Positions 1 through 9,051 of a stretch of DNA of 54,968 nt are shown here, piece by piece (within the stretch, counting starts at the first letter, position 1; the number at the start of each line of letters is the position of its first letter). This stretch comes from Thiorhodococcus drewsii AZ1. GTDB taxonomy: Bacteria > Pseudomonadota > Gammaproteobacteria > Chromatiales > Chromatiaceae. The DNA is taken from contig NZ_AFWT01000030.1 of assembly GCF_000224065.1 (NCBI RefSeq), forward strand, positions 1 through 54,968. Direction: 5' to 3'. The notes beneath the pieces are model-generated. The model was given only the letters and a program-made list of their open reading frames with translations, ran no database searches and had not been told where the DNA came from. Both the position numbers and the translations under genes were made by a program.

Positions 1-1
1 A

Positions 2-118
2 TTTCTCGGACGCAAGGGCGATGGCGAGCCTGGTGTGAAGAGCATTTGGCTCGGACTGCAGCGCATCAGAGACGTGGCAGCCGGGATCAAATACGCCAAA
101 GAATCTCATGACTTATGA
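2..118 (+). mobile_element. IS4-family transposase, C-terminal end (runs off window start)
   Basis: An open frame enters from the left edge and stops with TGA at 116-118. Its roughly 38 residues begin FLGRKGDGEPGVKSIWLGLQ, a tail typical of IS4-type DDE transposases, whose C-termini often read LGRK.DG.PG...LW.GLQRL. Only the C-terminus is in the window, so whether the element is intact cannot be judged. A 20-bp sequence that starts in the stop codon recurs near 25.9 kb and may be the end of the element. Confidence 0.6.
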
Positions 119-137
119 AGATGTGTGTAATGAGATG
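118..137 (+). repeat. Putative IS end, matching 25927-25946 in inverse orientation
   Basis: The 20 bases directly after the IS4-type transposase stop contain the core ATGTGTGTAATGAGATG. The reverse complement of the same 20 bases is at 25927-25946. Its position outside the transposase gene fits a terminal inverted repeat. I infer the IS end from position and recurrence only. Confidence 0.4.
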
Positions 138-222
138 GCCTTAACGCGCGCTGTAACCCGACCTACGGGTAGCATTTTCCGGAGATCACCTTATCGGCAA
201 TCGAATACCGAAACGCAGCGAG

Positions 223-1947
223 ATGCACACAAAAAGCCATATCAAAAAGATAGCCGCAGCCAGACTATCCATATATCAAAAGACCAAGCTGCCTACCATT
301 CGACCTCAGATGCTAACTGCGGGGATCTTCGGGGCTTTCCTTGGATTCTGCTACGTCGTTTGGCTGCTACCAACCGATTTCCTGCTTGGCCAAAGCGGCT
401 TATGGAGTATCGGAGACCCTGGCGCCTACGTTTCCGCTTTACATGCCTATTTGAACGATTCCTGGCATTATCCGCCATTAAAAACCACTTCACTCAATTA
501 CCCCGAAGGGGTCAATGCAGCATTCGCTGATATTTTACCGATCCTCGCGCTACCAATCAAGCTCTTGCGCTCATGGATTCCGCAAGACGTCAATTATTTT
601 GGCTACTGGATTGTGCTTGCCTACACAATGCAAGGCATGTTCGCCGCCTGCTTAATGTACCTGATGGGCTGCCAAAGATGGACGTGGCTCTTGCTCACGA
701 CCACCATCTTCATCATGTCGCCAGCCATGCTGTTCAGAGTGCATGCGCATATTGCGCTAACGTCACACGCTTATATATTGCTCGCGTTACTTATCTACTT
801 CCTCATGACTCGAGGAAGCATCAAATTCTGGAATAGCGTGATCGCTTACATCAGCCTGACTAGTGTCGCCTTACTCACACACCCATACCTATTTGCGATG
901 GTGTATCCAATATATCTGGCCAGTATCATTGACTGCCTGCGATTGGGACTGTGCTGGGAAAAGGCGTTGGCAGCCATTGCACTCTCAGCAATCATCATTC
1001 TTGGACTGCTATGGTTTGGAGGCTATATATCGCACGGAGCAACATCGTTGAGCGGCGGCGGAGGATTTGGATCCGGATCGATGAATCTAGTCGCGCCAAT
1101 CATGGGCGGATCCATCCTTGACCCTAGCGCCTGGCGCGATCATACCGGAATGTATGACGAATGGCCCATGCCTTACAATGCAACTGGCGGCCAATATGAA
1201 GGATACAACCATCTTGGGATAGGTGTCTTGGCGGCATTGTTAGGCGTGCTCGTTTTCAGAGCAAAATGGATTCTAGACCGATCACTGAATCACCCTGCGC
1301 TTCTGGTGATGATGCTGTGCTTTACATTTTATGCAATATCATCACAGGCCTACTTTGCCGGCCAATTGTTATGGTCATTCAGCTTGCCTAATAAAGCCGA
1401 AGTTCTCGCCGAGCAATTTCGAGCAAGCGGCCGTTTTTTTTGGCCTGTGGGTTATTTACTGACGCTCGTTGCATTGACGGGCGTGACGCGCATACGCTTG
1501 AAAACATCCATTACGGCGTTACTTGCTGCGATTCTGCTCGTGCAGTTCATCGACACAAGGCCATTACGCGGCATGACGCGATGGGCCGCCACATTATCCG
1601 CGCCCACACTGATGACGGACGACTGGTGGCAACAGCGAATAGACAACAAAACCGCTCTATACCTTTTTCCAACATTCGGTTGTGGCGCGCGCACCTTCGA
1701 GGACGTCTTACCCGCTCAACGCCTAGCCACCACACACGATATACCATTCAACACCGGAACATTGGCTCGGGGCTATGGTACATGCGAAGAAAAAGAATCA
1801 GCGCTAAATCAAGGTCTACAGTCGAACAACATGTATATTTTTCTTACCGAGCACTATGATAAGGAAACACTTAACGCAAGGTTTGGAGCAGACACCATTT
1901 CGACACACTGTGTTTTACGCGAAATTGGATATGTTTGCACCCCGTGA
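223..1947 (+). CDS. DUF6311 multi-pass membrane protein, probable glycosyltransferase of a Gtr-type cassette
   Basis: The 574-residue protein has a short basic N-terminus and then many hydrophobic segments, the first at about residues 30-50. The regions around GDPGAYVSALHAYL, LNYPEGVNAAFADILPILAL, YWIVLAYTMQGMFAACL and SPAMLFRVHAHIALTSH match the pattern I associate with DUF6311, a polytopic family resembling GT-C glycosyltransferases. Its stop overlaps the following gtrA-like start by 17 bases, and that gene overlaps a gtrB-like gene, so the three are translationally coupled. In known Gtr systems GtrB charges undecaprenyl phosphate with a sugar, GtrA flips it, and a third membrane protein transfers it to O-antigen. 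I infer the third role here. The ATG at 223 has only a weak ribosome-binding site. Base composition is more AT-rich than the genes after 3.7 kb. Confidence 0.75.
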   Translation: MHTKSHIKKIAAARLSIYQKTKLPTIRPQMLTAGIFGAFLGFCYVVWLLPTDFLLGQSGLWSIGDPGAYVSALHAYLNDSWHYPPLKTTSLNYPEGVNAAFADILPILALPIKLLRSWIPQDVNYFGYWIVLAYTMQGMFAACLMYLMGCQRWTWLLLTTTIFIMSPAMLFRVHAHIALTSHAYILLALLIYFLMTRGSIKFWNSVIAYISLTSVALLTHPYLFAMVYPIYLASIIDCLRLGLCWEKALAAIALSAIIILGLLWFGGYISHGATSLSGGGGFGSGSMNLVAPIMGGSILDPSAWRDHTGMYDEWPMPYNATGGQYEGYNHLGIGVLAALLGVLVFRAKWILDRSLNHPALLVMMLCFTFYAISSQAYFAGQLLWSFSLPNKAEVLAEQFRASGRFFWPVGYLLTLVALTGVTRIRLKTSITALLAAILLVQFIDTRPLRGMTRWAATLSAPTLMTDDWWQQRIDNKTALYLFPTFGCGARTFEDVLPAQRLATTHDIPFNTGTLARGYGTCEEKESALNQGLQSNNMYIFLTEHYDKETLNARFGADTISTHCVLREIGYVCTP

Positions 1948-2359
1948 GCAGCAGATATGGCGAACATCCAGCTATTGGCTTGACGAGATTGCAAAGCTGC
2001 TGCGCTTCGGCATCGTCGGCATCTCCGCCACATTAACACATTTATTAACGGCCGGGATGGTCTTGAAATATTGCTACAGCTCCGTTTTCTTTGCCAATAT
2101 CACGGCTTTCGTTATTGCTTTTCAGGTCTCTTTCGTTGGTCACCGCTACGTGACTTTCAAAAAAAAAGGCCATACCGACCGCTTTATTGTTGCGGCCGGA
2201 TTAGGCTTCATCTTCAATAACGTCATATTGGCAGGATTAGTGTTCAGCGGCTTGCTAAATGGATTACTAGCAATCTTCGTGTCAACTCTTTGCGTTCCAA
2301 TCATTGTGTACGCCTTGCTTCGCTTTTGGGTTTTTTCCAATGAAAATCAGCAATCCTGA
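1931..2359 (+). CDS. GtrA-family membrane protein
   Basis: This 142-residue protein has four predicted membrane segments and the GtrA hallmarks: FGIVGISATLTHLL near the N-terminus, a central HRYVTF segment after the second helix, and LLRFWVF near the C-terminus. GtrA proteins are thought to flip undecaprenyl-phosphate-linked sugar across the inner membrane. I chose the ATG at 1931 because it starts just before the conserved region; a longer in-frame ATG at 1856 lies deep in the upstream gene. It overlaps the DUF6311 stop by 17 bases and the GtrB-like start by 20 bases. Confidence 0.85.
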   Translation: MFAPREQQIWRTSSYWLDEIAKLLRFGIVGISATLTHLLTAGMVLKYCYSSVFFANITAFVIAFQVSFVGHRYVTFKKKGHTDRFIVAAGLGFIFNNVILAGLVFSGLLNGLLAIFVSTLCVPIIVYALLRFWVFSNENQQS

Positions 2360-3320
2360 CTTTGTCACACTGGTTATCCCTGTTTACAACGAATCATCTT
2401 CGATCGTAAACAACCTACGAACCATCATTGATGAAGCGTGTCGCGCACCAGAGGTCGAGTATGAACTATTGGTCATCGACGACGGCTCCAACGACGACAC
2501 AGTACAATTGATCGATGGTTTTCGGAACACTGAGCCTTCAGTAAAGTTGCTTTCTTTCACCAGGAATTTCGGCAAGGAAGCCGCCATTCAGGCTGGACTC
2601 GAAATGGCGCGCGGCGATGCCGTCATCATACTGGACTCGGATCTTCAGCATCCACCTAGCCTGATACCCGAGATGATAAATTTATGGCGCGCGGGAGTAC
2701 CCGTCGTCGAGGCCGTCAAGCATGATGAAAGCGATAGCCGCACGATAGAACGATTCAGGGCCGAATTATTTTATCGAATCTTCAAATGGCTTTCTGGCCT
2801 GGATCTTCAAGGCCATTCGGATTACAAATTGCTCGATCGACAAGTTTTGAATTGCTATCTGTCATGGCCCGAACGAAAACGATTCTTTAGAGGACTAATA
2901 GAGTGGGCATCATTTCCGTGCGCGCGTATTCCGTTCATCGTGCCAGAGGGCTCTAGAAGCGACAGCAGGTGGGGATGGTTAGCCTTAACACGTTACGCTA
3001 TCGATAATCTAACGAGCTTTTCCTCTATGCCGCTGCGGATTTTTTCGCTATTCGGGATGATCGTATTAGCGCTTGGCGCAGGGATCGGATTTCTGGGATT
3101 ATGGCAAAAATTTCAGGGATACGCGCTCGACGGATTCACGACCATAAATTTACTGATCATATTTATTGGCGGATCCATTTTGCTTGGAATTGGAATCATA
3201 GGTCATTACCTCGCGAGAATATATGAAGAAGTTAAGCAAAGACCGACCTATCTATTGCGTTCCGCGACAGAATCGAACTCATTGATTGAAAATAGAGACC
3301 AAGGGTCCAGGATGACATAG
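2340..3320 (+). CDS. GtrB-like family 2 glycosyltransferase (polyprenyl-phosphate sugar transferase)
   Basis: The 326-residue protein has a cytosolic GT2 domain with VIPVYNESSSI at the start, the nucleotide-binding VIDDGSNDDT, and the metal-binding DSDLQHPP. Two hydrophobic C-terminal helices follow, with a YEEVKQRPTYLL tail. That layout is standard for GtrB/dolichol-phosphate-mannose-synthase-like enzymes that charge undecaprenyl phosphate with glucose or a related sugar. The chosen ATG at 2340 overlaps the gtrA-like stop. It closes the three-gene cassette; the next feature is an IS remnant. The donor sugar cannot be read from sequence. Confidence 0.88.
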   Translation: MKISNPDFVTLVIPVYNESSSIVNNLRTIIDEACRAPEVEYELLVIDDGSNDDTVQLIDGFRNTEPSVKLLSFTRNFGKEAAIQAGLEMARGDAVIILDSDLQHPPSLIPEMINLWRAGVPVVEAVKHDESDSRTIERFRAELFYRIFKWLSGLDLQGHSDYKLLDRQVLNCYLSWPERKRFFRGLIEWASFPCARIPFIVPEGSRSDSRWGWLALTRYAIDNLTSFSSMPLRIFSLFGMIVLALGAGIGFLGLWQKFQGYALDGFTTINLLIIFIGGSILLGIGIIGHYLARIYEEVKQRPTYLLRSATESNSLIENRDQGSRMT

Positions 3321-3490
3321 AGACGGCATCGTCTTGATGCGTAACTGTTACGTCCCGTGTGATTATCTGCCTCGACGGAGCTATCCTTTGTTCCGTGCCC
3401 GCGAGGTGCTAGCGCACCTGAGCCATGAAGCAGCCACTCGCGGAAATCACAAGTCATCCTGCTGACAGCCGACCGAGAACCTGATTGCCG

Positions 3491-3667
3491 ATGGACATCC
3501 GCCTGCACAAGAATGCCCGCACCACTCCGGCGATTCGTCGCGAGTTGCAAGCATCCACGTTGCCGAACAAGGTCCTCGCCGCCCAGTACAACCTATCGGT
3601 CCAGACCGTGAGGAAGTGGCGGCGACGCGAGGTGGTCAAAGCGTGTATACAATCTTCGGGGACTTGA
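3491..3667 (+). pseudogene. IS481-family transposase remnant (N-terminus only)
   Basis: The frame starts MDIRLHKNARTTPAIRRELQ and has a helix-turn-helix segment ending TVRKWRRRE, the usual start of IS481-type transposases. Similarity ends near 3640, and the frame stops at 3667 without the DDE catalytic domain. The preceding 3321-3490 has no recognisable gene and may be the leftover IS left end. It sits at the junction between the AT-richer glycosylation block and the GC-rich housekeeping block. The 3668-3722 stretch shows nothing recognisable. Confidence 0.7.
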
Positions 3668-3722
3668 CAGATTACCGAAGCACCGAAGCCTTGCGTTTGC
3701 GTTAACAGGCCCTAACCGCGTA

Positions 3723-6401
3723 TCAGAGTATCTTGGTCACCAGCTTGACGGCCATGTCCTGCGGATCGCTCTCGATGCGGAACCCAAGCGACTTGACCAA
3801 GGCCAGCATGCGAGTATTGGCGGTCAGCACTTCCCCTTCCATGAGGCGGAAACCACGCAGACGCGCGTTCTGCATCAGCGAGCGCATCAGCCGCGCGCCG
3901 ATGCCCAGGTTCTTCCAGGTGTCCGACACCACGATGGCGAACTCGCAGGCCTCGCCGCCAGGACGCGACATGTAGCGCGCCACGCCCACCTCGGCCTCCG
4001 AGCCCTCGTACTCGACCACGCCGATCAGGGCCATCTCCCGGTCGTAATCGATCTGAGTGAAGCGTACCAGCATCTCCGGGGTCAGTTCCTTGATCGCCTG
4101 CATGAAACGAAAATACTTGGTCTGCTCCGAAAGCCCGCGCACGAAATCCTGCTCCATCTCCGCATCCTCGGGTCGGATCGGCCGGATGACCAGATCCTTG
4201 CCGTCCGGAAGCTGGACCCGCTCGATCAAATGGCTCGGATAGGGGTGGATGGCCATGTGACCATAGGTCGGCTGCTGCGGCGGGCGGTACTCGACCTTGA
4301 TCCGCGCATCGACGGCGATGACCTCCTTATCGTTTCCGATCAATGGGTTGATGTCCATGGCGATGATCTCGGGCAGTTCGCAGACCATCTCCGAGACACG
4401 CTGGAGAATCCGAGCCAGCGCGACCCGGTTCATCGGAGGCATATGCTGAAAGGCCCCCATCAGTCGCGCGATTCGGGTGTGATCGATCATCGTCTGAATG
4501 ATGAAGGCGTTCAGCGGCGGCAGACCGAGGGCCAGATCCTGTAGGACCTCCACCTTGGTCCCGCCCGAGCCGAAGCTAATGACCGGGCCGAAGATCTTGT
4601 CGCGGAAGACGCCGGTCATGAGTTCGCGCGCGGCACGACTCGACACCATGTGCTCGACCGTGATGCCATCCATCCGGGCTTCCGGGCGCAACCGCTTGGC
4701 ACGCTCCAGAATCTCGGTGAAGGTGCGCCGAACCGACTGGGCGTCATCAATGTTGAGCTTGACCCCATCGACATCCGATTTGTGCTCGATATCCGGCGAA
4801 TTGATCTTCATCACCACCGGAAATCCCAGCGCCTCGGCCGCCATCAGGGCCTCGTTGGGGGTACGGGTCAGCACCGCCTGCATGGTCGGGATACGGAAGG
4901 CGGACAGGATCGCCTTGGCCTCCACCGTTCCGAGCACCTTGCGACCCTCGGCCATGACGCCCTCGATGATCAACCGCGCGCCCTCGACGTCCGGCGGATC
5001 CTCATAGGACAGCGGCGAAGGCGACTGCATCAGCAGCTTCTGATTGCGCTCATGCGCAGCGAGGAAGGACAGCGCCTCGACCGCAGCCTCTGGATTGTCG
5101 AAATGCGGGACGTTGTGCTCGGACAGCAAAGCCTGGGCCTCGGCGACACGATTGCCGCCCATCCAACAGGCGAGCACAGGCTTGCGGCTGCTCTTCGACG
5201 CCTCGACCAGGTGACGGGCGGTCGCGACCGGATCCCCGAAAATCAATGGCGCCAGGATACAGAGCACGCCGTCCACCTCGGGATCGGCCAAACAGGCATC
5301 GAGCGAAATGCGATAGCGCTCGGGCGGAGCGTCGCCGATGATATCGATCGGATTGCCGTGCGACCAATAGTCCGGCAGCGCCTGCTCCAGTTTCTGGCGC
5401 GTAGCATCGCTGAACTGAGCCAGGGACAGCCCCAGCTCGACCGCGCGATCGGCCGCCAGGACGCCCGGTCCGCCGCCATTGGTGATGATGGCGATGCGAT
5501 CCCCGGCGAGCCGGCGCCGCGTACCGAACACCTGGGCCGCCGAGAACAGCTGATCCAGTTTGGTCACCTGGACCACGCCCGCGCGGTCGGTGACTGCCTG
5601 GAAGACATCGGCGGAACCCACGAAGCCACCCGTGTGCGACTTGATGGCACGGGTTCCCGCCGGCTGGCGGCCCGCCTTGACCACGATCACCGGCTTGAGA
5701 CGCGCTGCCGCGCGCAGACCGCTCATGAAATGCCGCGCGTTGCGGACCCCTTCGACATAGAGCAGGATGCACTGCGTCTGGGTATCCAGGGCGAGGTAAT
5801 CCAAAATGTCGCCGAAATCCAGATCGGCCGCCGCGCCCAGCGAGACGACGGCCGAGAAGCCTACGCCGCGCGGCTCGGACCAATCGATCATGGCGGTACA
5901 GATGGCGCCGGACTGAGACACCAGGGCCACGTTACCGCGCCGGGGCAGATCCTGACCGACGCTGGCGTTGAGGCCATGCTGAGGGCGCATGACCCCAAGA
6001 CAGTTGGGCCCCAGCACGCGGATGCGATTGCGCCGGGCCGCCTCGACCATCTTCTCCTGTAGGATGGCACCGCGCTCGCCATGCTCGCCAAAGCCAGCCG
6101 AATGGACGACGGCCGCTTTGACCCCGTAGCTTCCGCACTGATCGAGAATCGCCGGCACCGATTCGGCCGGGGTTGCGATCACGGCCAGGTCGACCTGCTT
6201 GTCCAGCACGTTCAACGAGGGATAGCAGGGTTGACCGTTCACCTCTTCATGCTTGGGGTTGATGGCATAGCAGACGCCTTTGAAGCCGCCCGCGAAGATG
6301 TTGCGGAAGACCATGCCACCGATCGAGCCTTCGTTGTCGCTCGCGCCGAACACCGCCACGGCACTCGGGGTGAAGAGTTGGTCAATATCCGTCAAACGCA
6401 T
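3723..6401 (-). CDS. Pat/YfiQ-like protein lysine acetyltransferase (NDP-forming acyl-CoA synthetase domain plus GNAT)
   Basis: The 892-residue length is close to enterobacterial Pat/YfiQ. Residues 1 to about 460 form a CoA-binding and succinyl-CoA-synthetase-like half (SAVAVFGASDNEGSIGG; LGPNCLGVMRP; SQSGAICTAMIDW). About 480-710 is an ATP-grasp half, and about 725-892 is a GNAT acetyltransferase with the acetyl-CoA loop KNLGIGARLM. Pat enzymes acetylate lysines, classically on acetyl-CoA synthetase. H256 in SHTGG sits where ADP-forming synthetases carry the phosphorylated His; I recall that residue being lost in characterised Salmonella Pat, so this protein may differ. An AGAGGG ribosome-binding site precedes the ATG. 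The gene is divergent from an HDAC-family deacetylase, 142 bases apart. Confidence 0.85.
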   Translation of the reverse strand: MRLTDIDQLFTPSAVAVFGASDNEGSIGGMVFRNIFAGGFKGVCYAINPKHEEVNGQPCYPSLNVLDKQVDLAVIATPAESVPAILDQCGSYGVKAAVVHSAGFGEHGERGAILQEKMVEAARRNRIRVLGPNCLGVMRPQHGLNASVGQDLPRRGNVALVSQSGAICTAMIDWSEPRGVGFSAVVSLGAAADLDFGDILDYLALDTQTQCILLYVEGVRNARHFMSGLRAAARLKPVIVVKAGRQPAGTRAIKSHTGGFVGSADVFQAVTDRAGVVQVTKLDQLFSAAQVFGTRRRLAGDRIAIITNGGGPGVLAADRAVELGLSLAQFSDATRQKLEQALPDYWSHGNPIDIIGDAPPERYRISLDACLADPEVDGVLCILAPLIFGDPVATARHLVEASKSSRKPVLACWMGGNRVAEAQALLSEHNVPHFDNPEAAVEALSFLAAHERNQKLLMQSPSPLSYEDPPDVEGARLIIEGVMAEGRKVLGTVEAKAILSAFRIPTMQAVLTRTPNEALMAAEALGFPVVMKINSPDIEHKSDVDGVKLNIDDAQSVRRTFTEILERAKRLRPEARMDGITVEHMVSSRAARELMTGVFRDKIFGPVISFGSGGTKVEVLQDLALGLPPLNAFIIQTMIDHTRIARLMGAFQHMPPMNRVALARILQRVSEMVCELPEIIAMDINPLIGNDKEVIAVDARIKVEYRPPQQPTYGHMAIHPYPSHLIERVQLPDGKDLVIRPIRPEDAEMEQDFVRGLSEQTKYFRFMQAIKELTPEMLVRFTQIDYDREMALIGVVEYEGSEAEVGVARYMSRPGGEACEFAIVVSDTWKNLGIGARLMRSLMQNARLRGFRLMEGEVLTANTRMLALVKSLGFRIESDPQDMAVKLVTKIL

Positions 6402-6543
6402 GGGTCTGCCCTCTGAGGCATAAAAGGGGTTAATCTCTCGTTATGCCGCCAAAGAGCGGCAACCGACTATCTGAAGCCTAGCTCACGCACCCTGTACCGA
6501 GACCATCGGGTCACGCGTCGGGTACGCGTCCTGAGGAGCCGTC

Positions 6544-7476
6544 ATGAATCTCGCCTTAATATCGCATCAGACCTGTATGGAACACAGGATGGGCGCACAT
6601 CACCCCGAATGCCCCGAACGGCTCCACGCGATCCAGGACCGCCTGATCGCGTCGGGGATGGAGATGCTGGTGACTCATTTTGACTCGCCCGCAGCGACCA
6701 TCGATCAACTCGCCCGTGTCCACGACCGCGCATACATCCAGAGCATCATAGATGCCGCGCCCAAGTCAGACGACGCCCTGACCTGGATCGACGGTGACAC
6801 AGCGATGAACCGCCACTCCCTGGAGGCCGCGCTGCACTCCGCCGGCGCGGCCATACTCGGCGTGGATCTGGTCATGGGCAACCGCCATCACACCGCCTTT
6901 TGCACTGTACGCCCACCCGGCCATCATGCCGGACGCGCCAAGGCCAGCGGGTTTTGCATCTTCAACAACGTCGCCATTGGGGCAGCCCACGCATTGGAGC
7001 ACCACGGCCTTGAGCGGGTCGCCATCATCGATTTCGACGTGCATCACGGGGACGGAACCGAAGAGATCTTCACCGGGGACGAGCGCATCCTCTTCTGCTC
7101 CAGCTTTCAGCATCCCTTCTATCCAGGGACCGGAGCCGATAGCGTTGCGCCGAACGTCGTCAACCTGCCGATGCCGAGATTGACCGACGGAGAGGCGTTC
7201 AAGGCGCAGGTCGAGGCCAACTGGCTTCCGAGACTCCATGCCTTCGCCCCCCAATTGATCATGGTTTCGGCCGGATTCGATGGACACGTCGAGGACGACA
7301 TGGCTCACTTCAATCTGCGTGAGGCAGATTTTGGGTGGATCACGCGAGAGGTCCACAAGCTGGCGGCGAAGTACTGCAAAGAGCGGGTGGTCTCCTGTCT
7401 CGAAGGGGGATATACGCTATCCGCGCTCGGGCGTTGCGTCAGCACCCACATCGACGAGCTGATCGGTCATGTCTGA
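6544..7476 (+). CDS. Histone-deacetylase-family (AcuC/HdaH-like) zinc deacetylase
   Basis: This 310-residue protein has the arginase/deacetylase-fold motifs: HPECPERL near the start, RPPGHHAG (paired active-site His), DFDVHHGDGTEEIF (Asp and His zinc ligands), SAGFDGH (third ligand) and EGGYTLSALG near the end. Bacterial members remove acetyl groups from lysines, acetylpolyamines or related substrates; the substrate here is not evident. GAGGAG at 6533-6538 fixes the ATG. It is divergent from the Pat-like acetyltransferase, so the two may oppose each other in protein acetylation. That link is inferred from position. Confidence 0.88.
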   Translation: MNLALISHQTCMEHRMGAHHPECPERLHAIQDRLIASGMEMLVTHFDSPAATIDQLARVHDRAYIQSIIDAAPKSDDALTWIDGDTAMNRHSLEAALHSAGAAILGVDLVMGNRHHTAFCTVRPPGHHAGRAKASGFCIFNNVAIGAAHALEHHGLERVAIIDFDVHHGDGTEEIFTGDERILFCSSFQHPFYPGTGADSVAPNVVNLPMPRLTDGEAFKAQVEANWLPRLHAFAPQLIMVSAGFDGHVEDDMAHFNLREADFGWITREVHKLAAKYCKERVVSCLEGGYTLSALGRCVSTHIDELIGHV

Positions 7477-7610
7477 AGCGGCCGTATCGGCTAAGTTCGG
7501 GTGCTGCAATGCAGCATTAGAATAGACGCCCCACCCATCGGTTGCAATGACGTCCGTCGGACAAGCCGCCCCACGCGACCCCGACCTGCTCACTCTATCG
7601 AAGGCTCAGG

Positions 7611-9044
7611 ATGACCGCGATCCTCTGGTTCAGACGCGACCTGCGTCTCGACGACAATCCCGCGTTGGCGGCCGCCTTGGCGAGCGGCCGCCCCGTCCTG
7701 CCCGTCTATATCCATGCGCCACACGAAGAGGCGCCCTGGGCACCAGGCGCGGCGAGCCGCTGGTGGCTGCATCGCAGCCTTCAGTCCCTAGATCGCTCGC
7801 TCCAGGACCGAGGAAGCCGGCTATGGATCACCCGAGGCGACAGCCTCGCCGAACTCCGACGCATCGTCGCCGCGACCGGTGCCGCCGAGGTCCACTGGAA
7901 CCGGCTCTACGACCCGCGCATCCGGGACCGGGACGCGGCTATCGAGCAGGCGATCAGAGCCGACGGACTGCACTGCGAGAGCCACAATGGATCCCTGCTG
8001 TTCGAGCCTTGGGAGATCCTCACCGCGCAAGGCCAACCCTACCGGGTCTTCAGCGCCTTTTGGCGCAATGCGACGAAACGCCTCCCGGACATCCAACCGA
8101 CGGCGCCAACCAAAGACATCCAATGGACGCGCATCGAGCCTCCGCTGCCGGGACTCGAGATCAAGGATCTGGCGCTTCAACCCGAAATCGCCTGGGACGC
8201 AGGACTCCAAGAGACCTGGACGCCCGGCGAACAGGCCGCCCAGGACATGGCCGCCCATTTCCTCGACACCCGGCTGTCGCGCTACGGCGAGGACCGCGAC
8301 CGACCGGACATGCCTGGCACATCCAGACTCTCGCCTCATCTGCACTTCGGTGAAATTAGCCCGCGTCGCCTGCTGGAACTGACACGCTCACGCGTTGCGG
8401 ACCCGAGCGAGGATCCCGCCGAACCCTTCATCCGCGAGGTCGGATGGCGCGAATTCGCCCATCACCTGCTCTACCACTTCCCGCAGACACCGACCGAGCC
8501 GCTGAATCCCCGTTTCGCAGAGTTCCCCTGGAAGCAGGACGAGACGGATGCCCGACTCCAGGCCTGGCGCCAAGGCCGGACCGGCATTCCCGTGGTCGAC
8601 GCAGGACTGCGCGAACTCTGGGACACAGGCTGGATGCACAACCGGGTGCGCATGCTGGTCGCCTCCTTCCTGACCAAGAATCTGCTGCTGCCCTGGCAGA
8701 AAGGCGCGGTCTGGTTCTGGGACACCTTGGTCGACGCCGACCTGGCCAGCAACACGCTCGGCTGGCAATGGACCGCCGGCTGCGGCGCCGACGCGGCACC
8801 CTATTTCAGGGTCTTCAATCCGGTCCTACAGGGCCAGCGTTTCGACCCGGACGGTGCCTACATCAAACGCTGGTGCCCCGAACTCGCGCGTCTGCCGCTC
8901 AAGTTTCTGCACCAGCCTTGGACCGCGCCCACGACGATCCTGACGGCGGCCGGAGTGACGCTCGGTGTCGACTATCCGCATCCCATGGTGGATCTGGCGA
9001 CCTCGCGCCAGCAGGCACTCGCCGCCTGGGAGGCAATCAAATGA
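7611..9044 (+). CDS. phrB: Deoxyribodipyrimidine photolyase (CPD photolyase, class I)
   Basis: The 477-residue enzyme has the N-terminal alpha/beta antenna domain (ILWFRRDLRLDDNPAL) and the C-terminal helical FAD domain. The latter includes GEISPRRLLEL, REVGWREFAHHLLYHFP, GIPVVDAGLRELWDTGWMHN, RMLVASFLTKNLLLPW and WQWTAGCGADAAPYFRVFNP, the last being the strongest photolyase signature. It uses blue light and reduced FAD to split cyclobutane pyrimidine dimers. The GCGADAAPYFR.FNP form points to a true photolyase rather than a cryptochrome. The 134-base gap from the deacetylase gene holds nothing distinctive. It converges on tcdA, 7 bases away. Confidence 0.93.
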   Translation: MTAILWFRRDLRLDDNPALAAALASGRPVLPVYIHAPHEEAPWAPGAASRWWLHRSLQSLDRSLQDRGSRLWITRGDSLAELRRIVAATGAAEVHWNRLYDPRIRDRDAAIEQAIRADGLHCESHNGSLLFEPWEILTAQGQPYRVFSAFWRNATKRLPDIQPTAPTKDIQWTRIEPPLPGLEIKDLALQPEIAWDAGLQETWTPGEQAAQDMAAHFLDTRLSRYGEDRDRPDMPGTSRLSPHLHFGEISPRRLLELTRSRVADPSEDPAEPFIREVGWREFAHHLLYHFPQTPTEPLNPRFAEFPWKQDETDARLQAWRQGRTGIPVVDAGLRELWDTGWMHNRVRMLVASFLTKNLLLPWQKGAVWFWDTLVDADLASNTLGWQWTAGCGADAAPYFRVFNPVLQGQRFDPDGAYIKRWCPELARLPLKFLHQPWTAPTTILTAAGVTLGVDYPHPMVDLATSRQQALAAWEAIK

Positions 9045-9051
9045 GAGACGC

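Noticed and set aside
108-530. Plus-strand open frame of 140 codons
   Set aside because: It overlaps the DUF6311 gene in another frame and has no recognisable motif.
4650-6062. Long plus-strand frame of 470 codons antisense to the Pat-like gene
   Set aside because: High GC keeps the opposite frame open; its composition is Arg/Asp/Gln-rich with no domain, and the minus strand is clearly coding.
7611-9044. Cryptochrome as an alternative to photolyase
   Set aside because: The W-Q-W-T-A-G-C-G-A-D-A-A-P-Y-F-R motif and length match class I photolyases; no C-terminal extension is present.
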